In this document: in pieces, positions 24,201 to 33,536 of the stretch
How the letters are laid out: every line of letters begins with the position of its first letter
Numbering within the stretch: the stretch's first letter is position 1
DNA from: Haliotis asinina
Taxonomy: Eukaryota > Mollusca > Gastropoda > Lepetellida > Haliotidae
NCBI RefSeq assembly: GCF_037392515.1
Contig: NC_090283.1
Coordinates: 15,809,501-15,873,500, forward strand
DNA: 64,000 bases
Direction of reading: 5' to 3'
Program-made: the position numbers and the translations under genes
The notes under the pieces: model-generated
Database searches by the model: none
Told to the model about the DNA's origin: nothing
Seen by the model: only the letters and a program-made list of their open reading frames with translations

Positions 24201-25412
24201 AGTAGAACAAACCTCCAGCAGCCCATGCTTGACACAAAAGGCGACTATGCTTGTCGTAAGAAGCGACAAATGGGATCGGATGGTCAGGCTCGCTGAATTG
24301 GTTGAAACATGTCATCGGTTCCCAATTGCACAGATCGATGCTCATGTTGTTGATCACTGGATTGTCTGGTCCAGACTCGATTATTTCCAGACCGCCGCCA
24401 TATAGCTGGAATGCGGCTGAGTGCGGCGTAAAACTAAACTCACTCGCTTACCCTACGACGATGGGTAACGGCAGTTATACGCTTGCTCGTCACGTTGTAA
24501 ACCCTTCGGTGCATGACCGTGAAGGAAAGCATCAATTTCGCACCTTCACAAATATGTGAAATCGAACCAGCATGACGGAAGAACACTTCAACCACTAGGC
24601 CACCTTCTAGTCTTAGACTGGGTGGTTGTCGTTTGTTTCAAATCCAGTGGCGGATATTTTCGAACATGGGTAGAATCTGTAATATTTACGTGATTGCTTA
24701 CCTTTTCGTGGACGAGAAAATGAATGTCTTCAACTCAAAATACATATTTGGTTTTCCACCTCCTAGCAAACAAGAATAAGTTGAGCACCGACATGACAGA
24801 AAATGGGCCCCAGATTGTCCAGATATTACTGACTTCCTACACCGACCAACTGAAAGTCTTACGAGCAAGGGGTTAGCTAACCAGCTTTCGTAAACGTGTT
24901 CTCTGCATCGGACCAAATTATCCTTGTTTGCCAAGCATAAATTTTAACTACTGGTATTTTGTAAGTTCATTCCTCCCATACACATATGAGCTTAACAAAA
25001 TATACCTACTTATGGTGTCACGTGGTTGCCATTCACATTTCCTAATGTCTTGTGGTTAATGTGATATCAATAAATATTATTTTCAGTGACCAAGTATAAT
25101 AAGGCGATCAATACAAAAGTGTCAACACCAATGACGTCACTCGCTGTTACTTCTGCCGCTGATTGCAGCACCCGGTGTTACGCAAACACGACCTGTCAGG
25201 GTTTCAGTTACCACCCAACAGTTGCCCTCAACTGTCTCCTAGCAACAAACCCGGAAGATTCAGCAGCAGATGTCGGATGGTCCAAGTACACCCTCGACAG
25301 ATGTTCAAGTTACGACAGCTGTGACAGATTAACAGCAACCACAGCACCTGATGATGCTGTAGACCTGACTTCTGTTGATTTTGATTTTTCAGTGTCACAG
25401 GTAATTCAGTAG
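18241..25412 (+). CDS. Secreted fucolectin-like (FTP) + PAN/apple protein, copy A
   Basis: Four exons: 18241-18295, 22806-23024, 23770-23997 and 25087-25412. All three junctions are GT/AG in phase 1, giving 828 nt (275 residues). Exon 1 is a signal peptide (MAFTTKNLVIAFSYAFLQ). Exons 2-3 (about residues 19-167) form an FTP/F-type lectin fold: 'HWNAEFANDG', 'NPYWKGDLQGYF', 'FICGQCPEVV', 'GETFTFNC', and 'VWRNLTGEIAISEVVVKG' with an N-glycosylation sequon. Exon 4 is a PAN/apple module with 'CSTRCYANTTCQGFSY' and 'GWSKYTLDRC'. Known FTP proteins bind fucose and act in innate recognition or egg coats. The R-G-D/C-C loop that binds fucose is absent here, so ligand binding is uncertain. An acidic tail of about 30 residues follows DSCD; a GTAATT at 25401 could instead be a donor. 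AATAAA lies at 25562 and 25774. Confidence 0.82.
18400..19078 (+). repeat. Two type-3 repeats in tandem, ending in (ACTC)n
   Basis: 18400-18840 is a near-complete copy ('ggatgatataaatccag', 'gtccccatggtccctagt', 'acttcagttgttggcgacc', 'atattgctgaaatattgccg'). 18841-19041 is a second, 5'-truncated copy. It ends in a pure ACTC run (19042-19078). Both lie in intron 1 of copy A. Confidence 0.8.
19079..20004. other. Intron 1 of copy A; no recognised feature
   Basis: Holds a T-rich stretch (about 19430-19470) and a twice-used word 'ccggacggtcc' (19684, 19731), but no exon or repeat that I can name. Confidence 0.4.
20005..20400 (+). pseudogene. Possible relic of a LINE ORF1-like coiled-coil protein
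   Basis: A frame reads 'TSAEVLFNNEGKQINFVKNK' and 'TDELDGDLKNPYEQN'. After a stop or frame change, sequence resembling 'LRNQLARSIHNQTIILKHSG' follows. The charged, heptad-like pattern is similar to LINE ORF1 proteins. It is weak evidence: no RT lies nearby and no nucleic-acid-binding motif is visible. Confidence 0.25.
20860..22240 (+). mobile_element. Tc1-type transposon relic with a minisatellite inside
   Basis: Transposase pieces on the + strand: 'RPRSGRPRVTTDHENR' (about 21150-21195, then a stop); 'SKWRHIFFADESRF' (about 21385-21425), the usual F-x-DESRF block followed by 'CRADGRFRVYRRRGER'; 'SVMVWVAYADL' (about 21700); and 'QLWDPLDRQIRARHP' and 'TQEWQGIPHNVIR' (21930-22041). Between the second and third pieces lies a 42-43-bp minisatellite (21468-21660). 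Several breaks make it inactive. The TIRs were not located. It lies in intron 1 of copy A. Confidence 0.75.
21468..21660. repeat. Minisatellite, about 42-bp unit, four to five copies
   Basis: The unit 'ggtgagagaa.agcac..tgctgtattcaagagacagtaga' repeats with point differences, last copies degenerate. It starts at the transposase codons for RRRGER, so it seems to have grown from the Tc1 sequence itself. Confidence 0.85.
22406..22562 (-). repeat. SINE-like repeat, type 1 (partial)
   Basis: Inverted copy with 'gccgcattcagctatattcc', 'ctgtaaataatcaagtctgg', 'gatcaacagcatgagcattg' and 'gagcctaaccacc'. It is truncated at the head. It lies in intron 1 of copy A. Confidence 0.85.
22586..22690 (+). 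repeat. tRNA-derived SINE, type 2 (head)
   Basis: Shows an A-box-like 'gtggcttagtggttaaa' and a clear B-box-like 'ggttcgattcg' at a tRNA-like spacing. The remainder of the SINE is lost. It is too diverged to fold as a tRNA and lacks an acceptor stem, so it is not a tRNA gene. Confidence 0.75.
23290..23497 (-). repeat. Type 1 SINE-like fragments in intron 2 of copy A
   Basis: 23290-23390 is an internally deleted copy ('gagtttagttttacgccgcg' joined to 'gagtatcgatctgcacattt'). 23411-23497 is a second, worn piece ('aacaatccagtgaccaacaa'). A GATA/GGTA-rich simple stretch follows at 23535-23620. Confidence 0.75.
24183..24455 (+). repeat. SINE-like repeat, type 1 (near full length)
   Basis: Runs head to tail on the + strand: 'gacccgtgaaggtcgggagt', 'ggcgactatgcttgtcgtaa', 'atgggatcggatggtcaggc', 'ttgttgatcactggattgtc', 'gtgcggcgtaaaactaaact'. 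It lies in intron 3 of copy A. Confidence 0.9.
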
Positions 25413-26302
25413 CAGATTTTTCTTTTGTGTACATTGTGTAAATAATTAGATACTTTTGCAGACCACTTTTGCAGGTGTAACCGTATCTTTTTGTTATTAT
25501 TGGAAAATCTCAAATGATTTACCACCCGATAGGTATTTGACATTGGTATTTGATAATGATATAATAAATGACAAAAAAGAGCTTCAGCAATAAAAACAGG
25601 CAGAATATGTTTGCTTCAGTGATAGTCATCACAAGCGTCGCTATTAATACAGTAATAACAGATATGTTACGTTGGCTATTACACTTTCCCGGTAAATTAC
25701 AGATACTTTTTTTTATCAATCATTGACTTTGAGTGTTGATTTGTGCTAATCCCGTATCAGGGCTCAGTCACCTAATAAAAGAATACGCACGTGAGAGTTA
25801 TCTCAAATATAACATGTTATCAGAGCCACAGATGCCTTCTATATACCATATACCTTCTATACTGCAGAGACCGTCTCTGCATATATGCAAAAAGTTTTGA
25901 AGAACATGGTGACTTACGATAGGCATCTCAAAAGTAGTTGGCCTCATCTGAAACATGATACACAAGCAGCTGTTTTATGCTATATTTCTCTACACTTTAT
26001 CTGTCAACCTCAAACGAACTGTCTTTACCATCTCACAGTCTCGCAATAACCATTTTTTTACTTGCTACCTCGGTACAACCACCGCCACCGCTCCCCGGCT
26101 TTTCTAACATAGGACACCGAGACTACTTTTGAAACACCGCTAAGGGATTTTGGCATACATGTACATACATGTACATTACACACAGTAATCTAACAGCCTT
26201 TGGTAGCCTTGCAGGTTGTCCTTACATTCTTTTACTCCTCGACATAAGAGGGATCCAAGATTAGGGCAAGGAGGATATTTTGTGATATTCACTGAATACA
26301 AT
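25413..26302. other. 3' flank of copy A; no further gene seen
   Basis: Contains candidate poly(A) signals for copy A (AATAAA at 25562 and 25774). No other exon or repeat was recognised. Confidence 0.4.
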
Positions 26303-26573
26303 GAGTGAGCGAGTTTAGTTTTACGCAGAACTCAGCAATATTCCAGCCATTTGGTGGCGGTCTGGAAATAATCGAATCTGGACAAGACAAACCAGTGATC
26401 AACAACATGAGCATCGATCTGTGCAATAGGGAACCGATGACATATCTCAACCAATTTAGCAAGCCTGACCACCTTTAGTCGCCTCTTAAGACAAGCATAG
26501 TCGCCTTTTATGGCAAGCATGGGCTGCTGAAGGCCTGTTCTACCCCGGGACCTTCACGGGTCTGACCACAGCA
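26303..26573 (-). repeat. SINE-like repeat, type 1 (near full length)
   Basis: Inverted copy, from 'gagtgagcgagtttagtttt' to 'taccccgggaccttcacggg', with a short deletion around 'gaccacctttagtcgcc'. 26574-27049 to its right shows nothing recognised. Confidence 0.9.
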
Positions 26574-27049
26574 GTGGCATTGCAACTGCGTACATGGCTG
26601 CAGCATGGTGTACTAGAAAGTACTACAATTTATTAGAAGCTTTTAATCTAGATCATAATATTTGGTGAAATCACTGTGAACACCAGGCATTTAATGTACT
26701 TCATGGAATTTCAAGGGGTTTCATGAAATTATTGATTTTACGGTGTTCCATTACACACATTCCCTGGTAGGATATCAGTGAATGCGTGAAACACATACTG
26801 TAGTAAAGCAATTTACTGTTGAGTCTTAGGATGCTTGACTGTATTGAATTTTCAATCACATATAAATATTTGAATGTCAAAACTGTTAAGGGTCTTCTTA
26901 CCACTATTAGTTCTCATTTAATTATTGTTGTCTTTAACGAAATTGATTTCCTGGATGAATTTGAATTAATATGTTCTGTAGATAGATGTATTTTAAGATT
27001 GGTAGTTTAGATTATAACTTGAATTGTTAGTGGCTGTATACCCTCAGAA

Positions 27050-27505
27050 GTATTGTACAATTATTGTCCTTGTGCGTAAGTGCTAAAACGTTCAAAGTCA
27101 ATGTAAACTTACCAGGATTTTTAAACGTAGTATTTTTGTTGTTTTCATTTCGGCTAAAATTTCTTACAATCGCCAGCGGCTGAGGGGATGGTGTAAATCC
27201 AACTAGGGTCTATGCAGGTAGCAAAGATAGCAAAAGTCCCCATGGTCCCTAGTGTGATCTGCCTTCAGTTGTTGGCGATCTATAGCCTCTTTATATATAG
27301 TGCTGTCCCTTATAACTAAAATGTTTTAGATTTAATTACTAATTCTACACGCATATCTGTGATATTCTAGTTATTTTACTGTACTTCGTTGACTGGATTG
27401 TATAATCTATCTTTTATTACTGCTATTCTATATGTTGTTTTATTTACGGTATGGTTGAAACATTGCCAAAGTGACTTTAAATTTGAACTTACTCCCTCAC
27501 TTCTT
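27050..27505 (+). repeat. Type-3 interspersed repeat
   Basis: Has 'aatcgccagcggctgagggg', 'gatggtgtaaatccaactag', 'gtccccatggtccctagtgt', 'ctgccttcagttgttggcga', 'tatggttgaaacattgcc' and the tail 'gaacttactccctcac'. It is one of the more complete copies. Confidence 0.85.
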
Positions 27506-27731
27506 CTTAGGAGTTGAAAACTTTGACAGTTTACCGATGACACTCTTGGCTAATTACTACCTTGACAATTGATAAGGTATTTTCCTGTGGCTTTACGCTT
27601 GACCGTATGAACTGATTGTACAATTCCAAAAGAATTCGGAACTTCATTTGCACTTCGGAACTAATTTACACTCATCAGAGGGGTACACAAAGTACGCAGT
27701 CTAGACTACCAGTTGTCCGACTTTCATTTTT

Positions 27732-27910
27732 GTGGAAGTCGCGGTGGCTGAGCGGGCTAGGCGGCTGACTTTGTGTGCTGGCGATTAGGTGCCTGACTCT
27801 GAGGGTGCGGGTCCGAATACCGGATGGGACTCAACCAAAAAACGTACTAGAATTTGTACTTTCTAAGAAAGTGAAACCTCAAATATGACATATGTCGCAT
27901 TTGACCACTT
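27732..27910 (+). repeat. tRNA-derived SINE (type 4), Leu/Ser-tRNA-like head
   Basis: Begins 'gtcgcggtggctgagcgggc', an A-box-like start resembling a class II tRNA, with 'gggtccgaataccg' as the B-box equivalent about 60 bases further on, then 'gggactcaaccaaaaa' and an AT-rich body. Mispaired stems and the attached body argue against a functional tRNA gene. Confidence 0.65.
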
Positions 27911-28769
27911 TCTAAATGGCATCGTGTAATCATTCATGTAGAAAGTTATTATATTTTTAATGACGTCATAGATTAGAAACAGGACGAGCTAATCCGACTC
28001 GATAATAACGGCAGTTCTTCAGGAAAATTCTTGGTGTGGTTACGCATAACGATCAACCTAATGACACCTATAGAATAAGCGTGAAATCCGATATCCTTAA
28101 AGGTTTGTTCAGCTTAATGTAATAGAATACTCAGCACATCTGTTGTCAATAGAATTAAACAAAACCCCTGAATACTCTTCTTCATGAAAACTTCTGCTGT
28201 GAAAGAGTGAAATCTCCAGATTCTGTGTCTTTTAAATGCAAGGGTTGGTTAAACCCACTGTCTCTTCTTGGACGACTTGTCAGTAGCGTCATAAACCCCG
28301 AGGTTCATTATGAGGCTACACATGTGCTGTTGTCTCTCAAAATGTGTTTTGAACTTGATGTATATTGACTGTTAAGTGACGAGATACAACTTATAATACT
28401 CCGTTGTGCGATATACTTAGAGTTACTTAACATTTTTGATGTATCACTGTTTAGAGAGTTTGAGTACCGTGCTTTGTGCATACCACATGCGACAGGATGT
28501 GACTTAAGGAGCGCGTGTTTATATTTTAGGTACTTATTTCCCCTTATCTTGCTTCTAATCATACACGATCATGTTTTAATGTGCATATGTTGTTTCTTGG
28601 CAGTCCCACACTTTTATGTAAATTTACTCAGTCTGTATCCTGACCCGTGAAGGTCCGGGTTACAATATTTGTGTTTATCCTCAAAACCGGCGTTATGCAA
28701 TTGGTTACTTCTTTTAATAATTATTAAAGAACCTGCGATAGCCGTGTCGCTTGTTATGTATGAACTGTG
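27911..28769. other. No recognised feature apart from a SINE tip
   Basis: A short 'gacccgtgaaggtccgggt' (about 28643-28662) matches only the head of the type-1 repeat. The rest is unassigned. Confidence 0.45.
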
Positions 28770-28977
28770 AGTAAGTGAGTGAGTTTAGTTTTACGCCGCA
28801 CTCAGCAATATTCCAGCTATATGGTGGCGGTCAGTACATAATCGAGTCTGGACCAGACAATCCAGTGATCAACAACATGAGCAACGATCTGCGCAACTGG
28901 GAACCGATGACATGTGTCAACCAAGTCAGTGAGCCTGACCACCCGATCCCGTTGGTCGCCTCTTACAAGCACAGTTC
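28770..28977 (-). repeat. SINE-like repeat, type 1, cut by the tandem array
   Basis: Inverted, near consensus from 'gagtgagtttagttttacgc' to 'cccgttggtcgcctcttaca'. It then stops abruptly at the first 'ggcccatgg' unit of the adjoining array. The outer 70 bp of the SINE are missing. Confidence 0.9.
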
Positions 28978-28980
28978 GTT

Positions 28981-30010
28981 TGGCCCATGGACGAGAATAT
29001 TTACTTTCACTGAAAATACATGTTTTCTTCGATGTTTTGCAGTTTATAAATTAAGTGAAAGTATATTTAATAGTGTCGTGACACGTAATTTAGCTTATTT
29101 TGACTTAATTCTGCTAATTTGGAGCGATTTTTAAAAAAACATCTCGCCCATGGGTGAGAATATTTACTTTTACTCAAATTACATCTTGTCACATGTTTTG
29201 GAGGTTGTAAGTGGATGAAAGTATGTTCAGAAGTATCATAACACAAATTTAAACTCATTTTAACTTAATTCCGTTAATTTAGAGGGATTTTAAAAACTCC
29301 CGCCCATGGGCGAAAAACATTTTGGCCCATGGACGAGAATATTTCCATTTACGCCAAATATATATATATTCACATGTTTTGGAGGATGTAAATGAATGAA
29401 AGTACATTTATGAGTATCAAGACAAAAAATTAAACTCAGTTTGACTTAATTCCGCTTATTGAGAGCGATTTTAAAAATTGTTGCCCATGGGCAAAAAACA
29501 TTCTTGCCCGTGGGCATAAATACATTTTATGGGCGAAAAACATTTGGCCCATGGGCGGAAATATTTCCTTTTACTCCATCTTTTACATCTTTTCCAATGT
29601 TTTGGAGGATTTAAATGAATGAAAATGCCTTTAAGAGTATCATAACGCAAAATTCAACTGATTGTGACTTAGTTTTGCGAAATCAGGGATTTTTTTTAAA
29701 AATATGCGAGTATAATTACTTTTACTCAAAATACATCTTTTCTTGTGTTTTGGAGGTTGTAAATGAATGAGAATATACTTATAAGTATCATGACACAAAA
29801 TGTTGACTTAATTCTGCTACTTACAAGAATCTGCACTTCCACTCAAAATACGTAGCTTTTTCTATTGTTTTGGAGGTTATAAATGAATGACAGTGTGTTT
29901 ATAAGTATCATCACAAAAAACATAAAATCATTCCGGTCTTAATTCGGCTAATCTCGCTCGTGGACAAAAATATTTTCATTTGCCTGTTTTCTTTATTTTG
30001 CAAAAATATA
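28981..30010. repeat. Degenerate tandem array marked by GCCCATGGGC
   Basis: About six units of uneven length (roughly 120-230 bp) share the order 'gcccatggacgagaatattt', 'tactcaaa.tacatctt', 'ttttggaggttgtaaatgaa', 'gtatcat.acacaaa', 'cttaattc.gctaatt'. The palindrome GCCCATGGGC or a variant marks the joins (28981, 29147, 29303, 29324, 29492, 29514, 29551). The inner units are part of the large inverted repeat and recur on the other arm at 35040-35371. Confidence 0.8.
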
Positions 30011-31185
30011 CGAAATTATAATGACAAATAATTTCAGTTTAATTTAGTGTGTTTAGTTTTATTTTATTTTATTGTATTTTGGTTGCAGGTTCTGCATGAG
30101 AGAGTGAGTGAATGTGTGCGTTCAGTCTTATGCCACACGCAGCAATATTCCAGCAATGTGGCGGCGGTTTGTAGATAATCGAGTTTGGACCAGACAATCC
30201 AGTGATCAACAGCATGAGAATCGGTATGCACAATTGGGACATGTGTCAACCAAGTCAGCGATCTAACCACCCGATCCCGTTAGTCGCCTCTTGCGACAAG
30301 CATAGTCGCCTTTCATGGCAAGCATGAGTTGCTGAAACCTTGTTCTACTCAAGATCTTCACGGGTCCTGAACTCAGAGCTTTACTTCCAGCAACATGTAC
30401 ACTTAGAATACTAAGCCTTGAGATTCTTTTGAATTTATGTATTCTATAAATATAACAAACTTCATGCTGTATCTATGAAATTGAAGCTATTTGTGAAAGC
30501 CCTCATCAAGATTGACCGAACTCCAGTGACATAAAGACTATGCTGGGACATATTAATAAACAGTGTTGTGAGATCTTTAAACTGTATTGAAATATGTCTT
30601 GTCAATCCCACTGACATTCGCCAATAACCACTTAAATATCGAATACATAGTCTGTGCTCCTTCAGAACAAATAACCACGCGTCAACAGTCGTGAGTTAAT
30701 GGCCTTGTAAAACCCCTCACAAAGGAAACACAAAGCACCAAAACTGTGTTTCTTTCTGAGTGACACGCGGTATGTTGTCAAAGTTTCCGTTGTTGAATAC
30801 ATTCTATCCTGGGTAAAACCTTACGCTTGGAAAGTGTACCTACCCAGTTTAGCATGTTTTGTTTTAATATTGTGGGATCCATTTTTAGTAATTCTCGTTT
30901 GCCCGTCCCAGCTTTTCTTCGACCGAGGTGTTATGGGGTCTTTTCCCATTTGTCAGACGAGGAATATTTTACAACAGGGATAGGTCACTCGCTTGTTTCC
31001 TTTACCATTTGTACTAATTAACATGCGCCTCGTCATGCTCCAACGCACACAGTAACATAACAATTGTCAGACAGGTTACAACAGCAAACTATCTGCTTGA
31101 CTGCACAGTTGCCTGTTGACGTAGTATACCCACATCACCTAATTTTCCAGCGTAACCTTCATCTGCATCACCATCCTTTCCATTA
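29551..31185 (+). repeat. Left arm of a large inverted repeat
   Basis: Pairs with 33537-35371 on the opposite strand. Landmarks found inverted on the other side include 'ctaatctcgctcgtggac' (29950), a whole type-1 SINE (30097-30367), 'gccaataaccacttaaat', 'ccctcacaaaggaaacacaa', 'tcgaccgaggtgttatgggg', 'gcgcctcgtcatgctcc' and 'cacatcacctaattttcc'. By eye the arms are roughly 90% alike, with indels (about 75 bp extra near 34330-34400 in the right arm). No protein is encoded. Confidence 0.88.
30097..30367 (-). repeat. Type 1 SINE-like repeat inside the left arm
   Basis: An inverted copy sharing private changes ('ccacacgcagcaatattcc', 'agaatcggtatgcacaattg', a deletion before 'gacatgtgtcaacc') with the copy at 34690-34945. 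Both therefore descend from one insertion that predates the duplication of the arms. Confidence 0.9.
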
Positions 31186-32255
31186 ATCTTTAAAACTTCT
31201 AGCAAGCTCAACGCATGCAACTTTTAACTAAAATGTGATGCTATACACATCATAAAAGTAATGGATCTTTTTTACTAAAATGTGATGTTATACATAATCA
31301 TAAGAGTATTTTTATGTATTATTCAGTTGATAAATTATCATTTTATGATACATATATGTCTGACATGCTGGACAGGTATTGGACACTTTGTGTTAATTTA
31401 ACATTACCATTTTCATAATGCATAAAAAAGACACTCATTAATCTATCACTGAATTTGTCATTCTTTCACTCCAACGTGGTTGCTAAATACCCTCTGATCA
31501 TAGTATATGGACTCTCCCATACCCAATTCACCTATTCCTCAGAAGTCAACCAGGCATGACATACCCACATCACCTAATGTTTTTCGAGTACAAAGAAAAT
31601 AAAATGGAAGGACACCCTGATAATGGGAGTGAGCCTTGTAGGGAGTAGCCTCACTCTCACAAACCCAGTGACTGAGGAGAATCTGCCGTTTTTGTCGGGG
31701 CTTCTTCTGGCTGCAAACTGCAAATTTATTCTGACGCTTGACGAGCAGGACATGAAGAAGAACTTATATGGAGACCCTGCATCAATACATATTTAAGACT
31801 AAAGGATTTGAAAAAATATTCTAAACCAATATTTGTTCACAACTGATGAATCTTTTTTGGTGTTTATTAGTATTTCATGTATTTGTTTAGATTTATTGAT
31901 TTTATTTGTTTTGTTTTTTCTGTTTTTTTTTTTTTTTGTTGCTGTTTTTTTTTTTGTTTGTTTGTTTGTTTGTTTGTTTTGTGTGTGTGTGTTTTTGTTT
32001 TGTTTGTTTCTTATTGTAGTTGTTGTGTTTTACTGCTAGAGTTGTGTTTTTCTGCTTTGATAACTGTAAATGTATTCTGACGCTTGACGAGCGGGACATG
32101 AAGTGTTGTTATCATGTATGTTTTGTAATTATAATATTGGTATGGAGCGGCATTGATATGCATGTTTATGCTTGCCAATCCAATCACGATTACTTGAAGT
32201 GATTAGTTTAAAATATAGATTAAAGTATCCATACTATTAATCTGTAATCTTTATA
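31186..32255. other. Single-copy part of the spacer between the inverted arms
   Basis: It contains an extra copy of the arm word 'catacccacatcacctaatg' (about 31560) and a direct repeat of about 40 bp ('ttctgacgcttgacgagc.ggacatgaag', 31729 and 32075). T-rich and TTTG-rich runs (31918-32005) give Phe/Val/Cys-rich frames that are not genes. No other feature was seen. Confidence 0.5.
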
Positions 32256-32259
32256 TTAA

Positions 32260-33534
32260 AGGCCACATGCAACCAAAAAATCAAACATAATTAAAACACA
32301 TGTATCACTTATTCATGACATATGATATACCTTGCTGCTTTAAGAAAAAAACAAATAAACAAAATTATAAGCGTGCAAAAGTGCAATATTTTGTACTTGG
32401 GCTTACTTCCCCCGAAACGAAGCCCTCGGGAGTCCGAACCCAGTCATAGCGGGTGGATATGCACTCAAGTGTAACGACGGCTTCCGATTGGCTGTTTCAT
32501 TTGCTGATATGCTGAGGGTTCATTGTGTGTACAGAAAGATGATCTGTTTGATGGTTATTTTAGAAGTAAAGCCAGTCACAAGAAGGTAAGATCTTTATGG
32601 ATAACAACTTCTTTTTGTGTACTTGATGCGTCGTTTCAGTATGAATTCATATACTGTTGTCAAACAAAATCATATACACTAAAAGAAGTCGTTATGCATG
32701 AAGAATGTATATACAGATGTTGGGTTTTTTAAATACATGTTCTCTGAATTTGCGCTTGATCCAATCAAAAATCATGTCAGTAGAGATGGTAAACTACTGC
32801 GTGGCTGGAATCTCTCATTCGTCCAAGTACAAAGCAGGACTTGAAACTGACAAGAGTTTGCACCAGTTTCCGTCAGATCCAGTCATCCGAAAAAAATGAA
32901 TGTAGTTTGTTTGCAACCCACAGACATAAAAACATGTCATGTGTATCACACGTGCCTAATTACATAATGTGGCAGACACGGGACTCGGGTGCACGAGTCA
33001 TAAATCAACTTATTTTCTTTATGTCGTATAGTCTGATCGGTGTTAAGTTCAAATTGCACGTGGTCAATGATTGAAGCTGTGTATTGCATGTTGTCTTTAG
33101 CAGACAGACAGACAGACATACAGGTGTGAATAAACCAACCACTGAGCTTTCTCTCTGACTGAGACAACAAGTTTTTACGTAACGAGTAGATTATTTAGTT
33201 GTTTGTGTACACAACCAAGATTAGACTATTGCTCACGACCTCAGACGCTGGGCATGCATGCTGTTTCAAGCTCCGCGAACCTAATCACTGCGCATGCGTT
33301 ATGGACGCAGCGCAGCACAGCTGTTGAAACCAGTCCCCCCCCCCCCCCCCCCCCCCCCCGCCAGCGCTGGGGGGAATTTAGTGAAACGTTTGAACTCCGA
33401 TTTCGCAGGCTTTGTTTTCATCGCGTTTTTTCAACTTTATAGGTTGAATTGGCATTTTTTATGATTTGTTTCGGTAAGTGCATACCGAAAGGTACCAGAA
33501 TCTGAAAAATTGTGTTTTACGTTGCATGTGACCT
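32260..33534 (+). mobile_element. Kolobok-like DNA transposon (TTAA target, THAP fragment)
   Basis: Ends AGGCCACATGCAAC and, inverted, AGGTCACATGCAAC, each flanked by TTAA (32256-32259 and 33535-33538); 1275 bp. A frame at about 32776-32898 reads 'VNYCVAGISHSSKYKAG' and 'SLHQFPSDPVIRKK', the start of a THAP zinc finger with its FPxDP and RKK motif. The second zinc Cys is replaced by Ile. Known Kolobok elements combine TTAA duplications with THAP-bearing transposases. The catalytic domain is missing, so this is a deleted, non-autonomous copy. A run of 25 C lies at 33335-33359. Confidence 0.7.
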
Positions 33535-33536
33535 TT

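Noticed and set aside
31833-32099. Phe/Val/Cys-rich frames, resembling membrane proteins
   Set aside because: They arise from poly-T and TTTG simple repeats in the palindrome spacer. No start context or splice signals support them.
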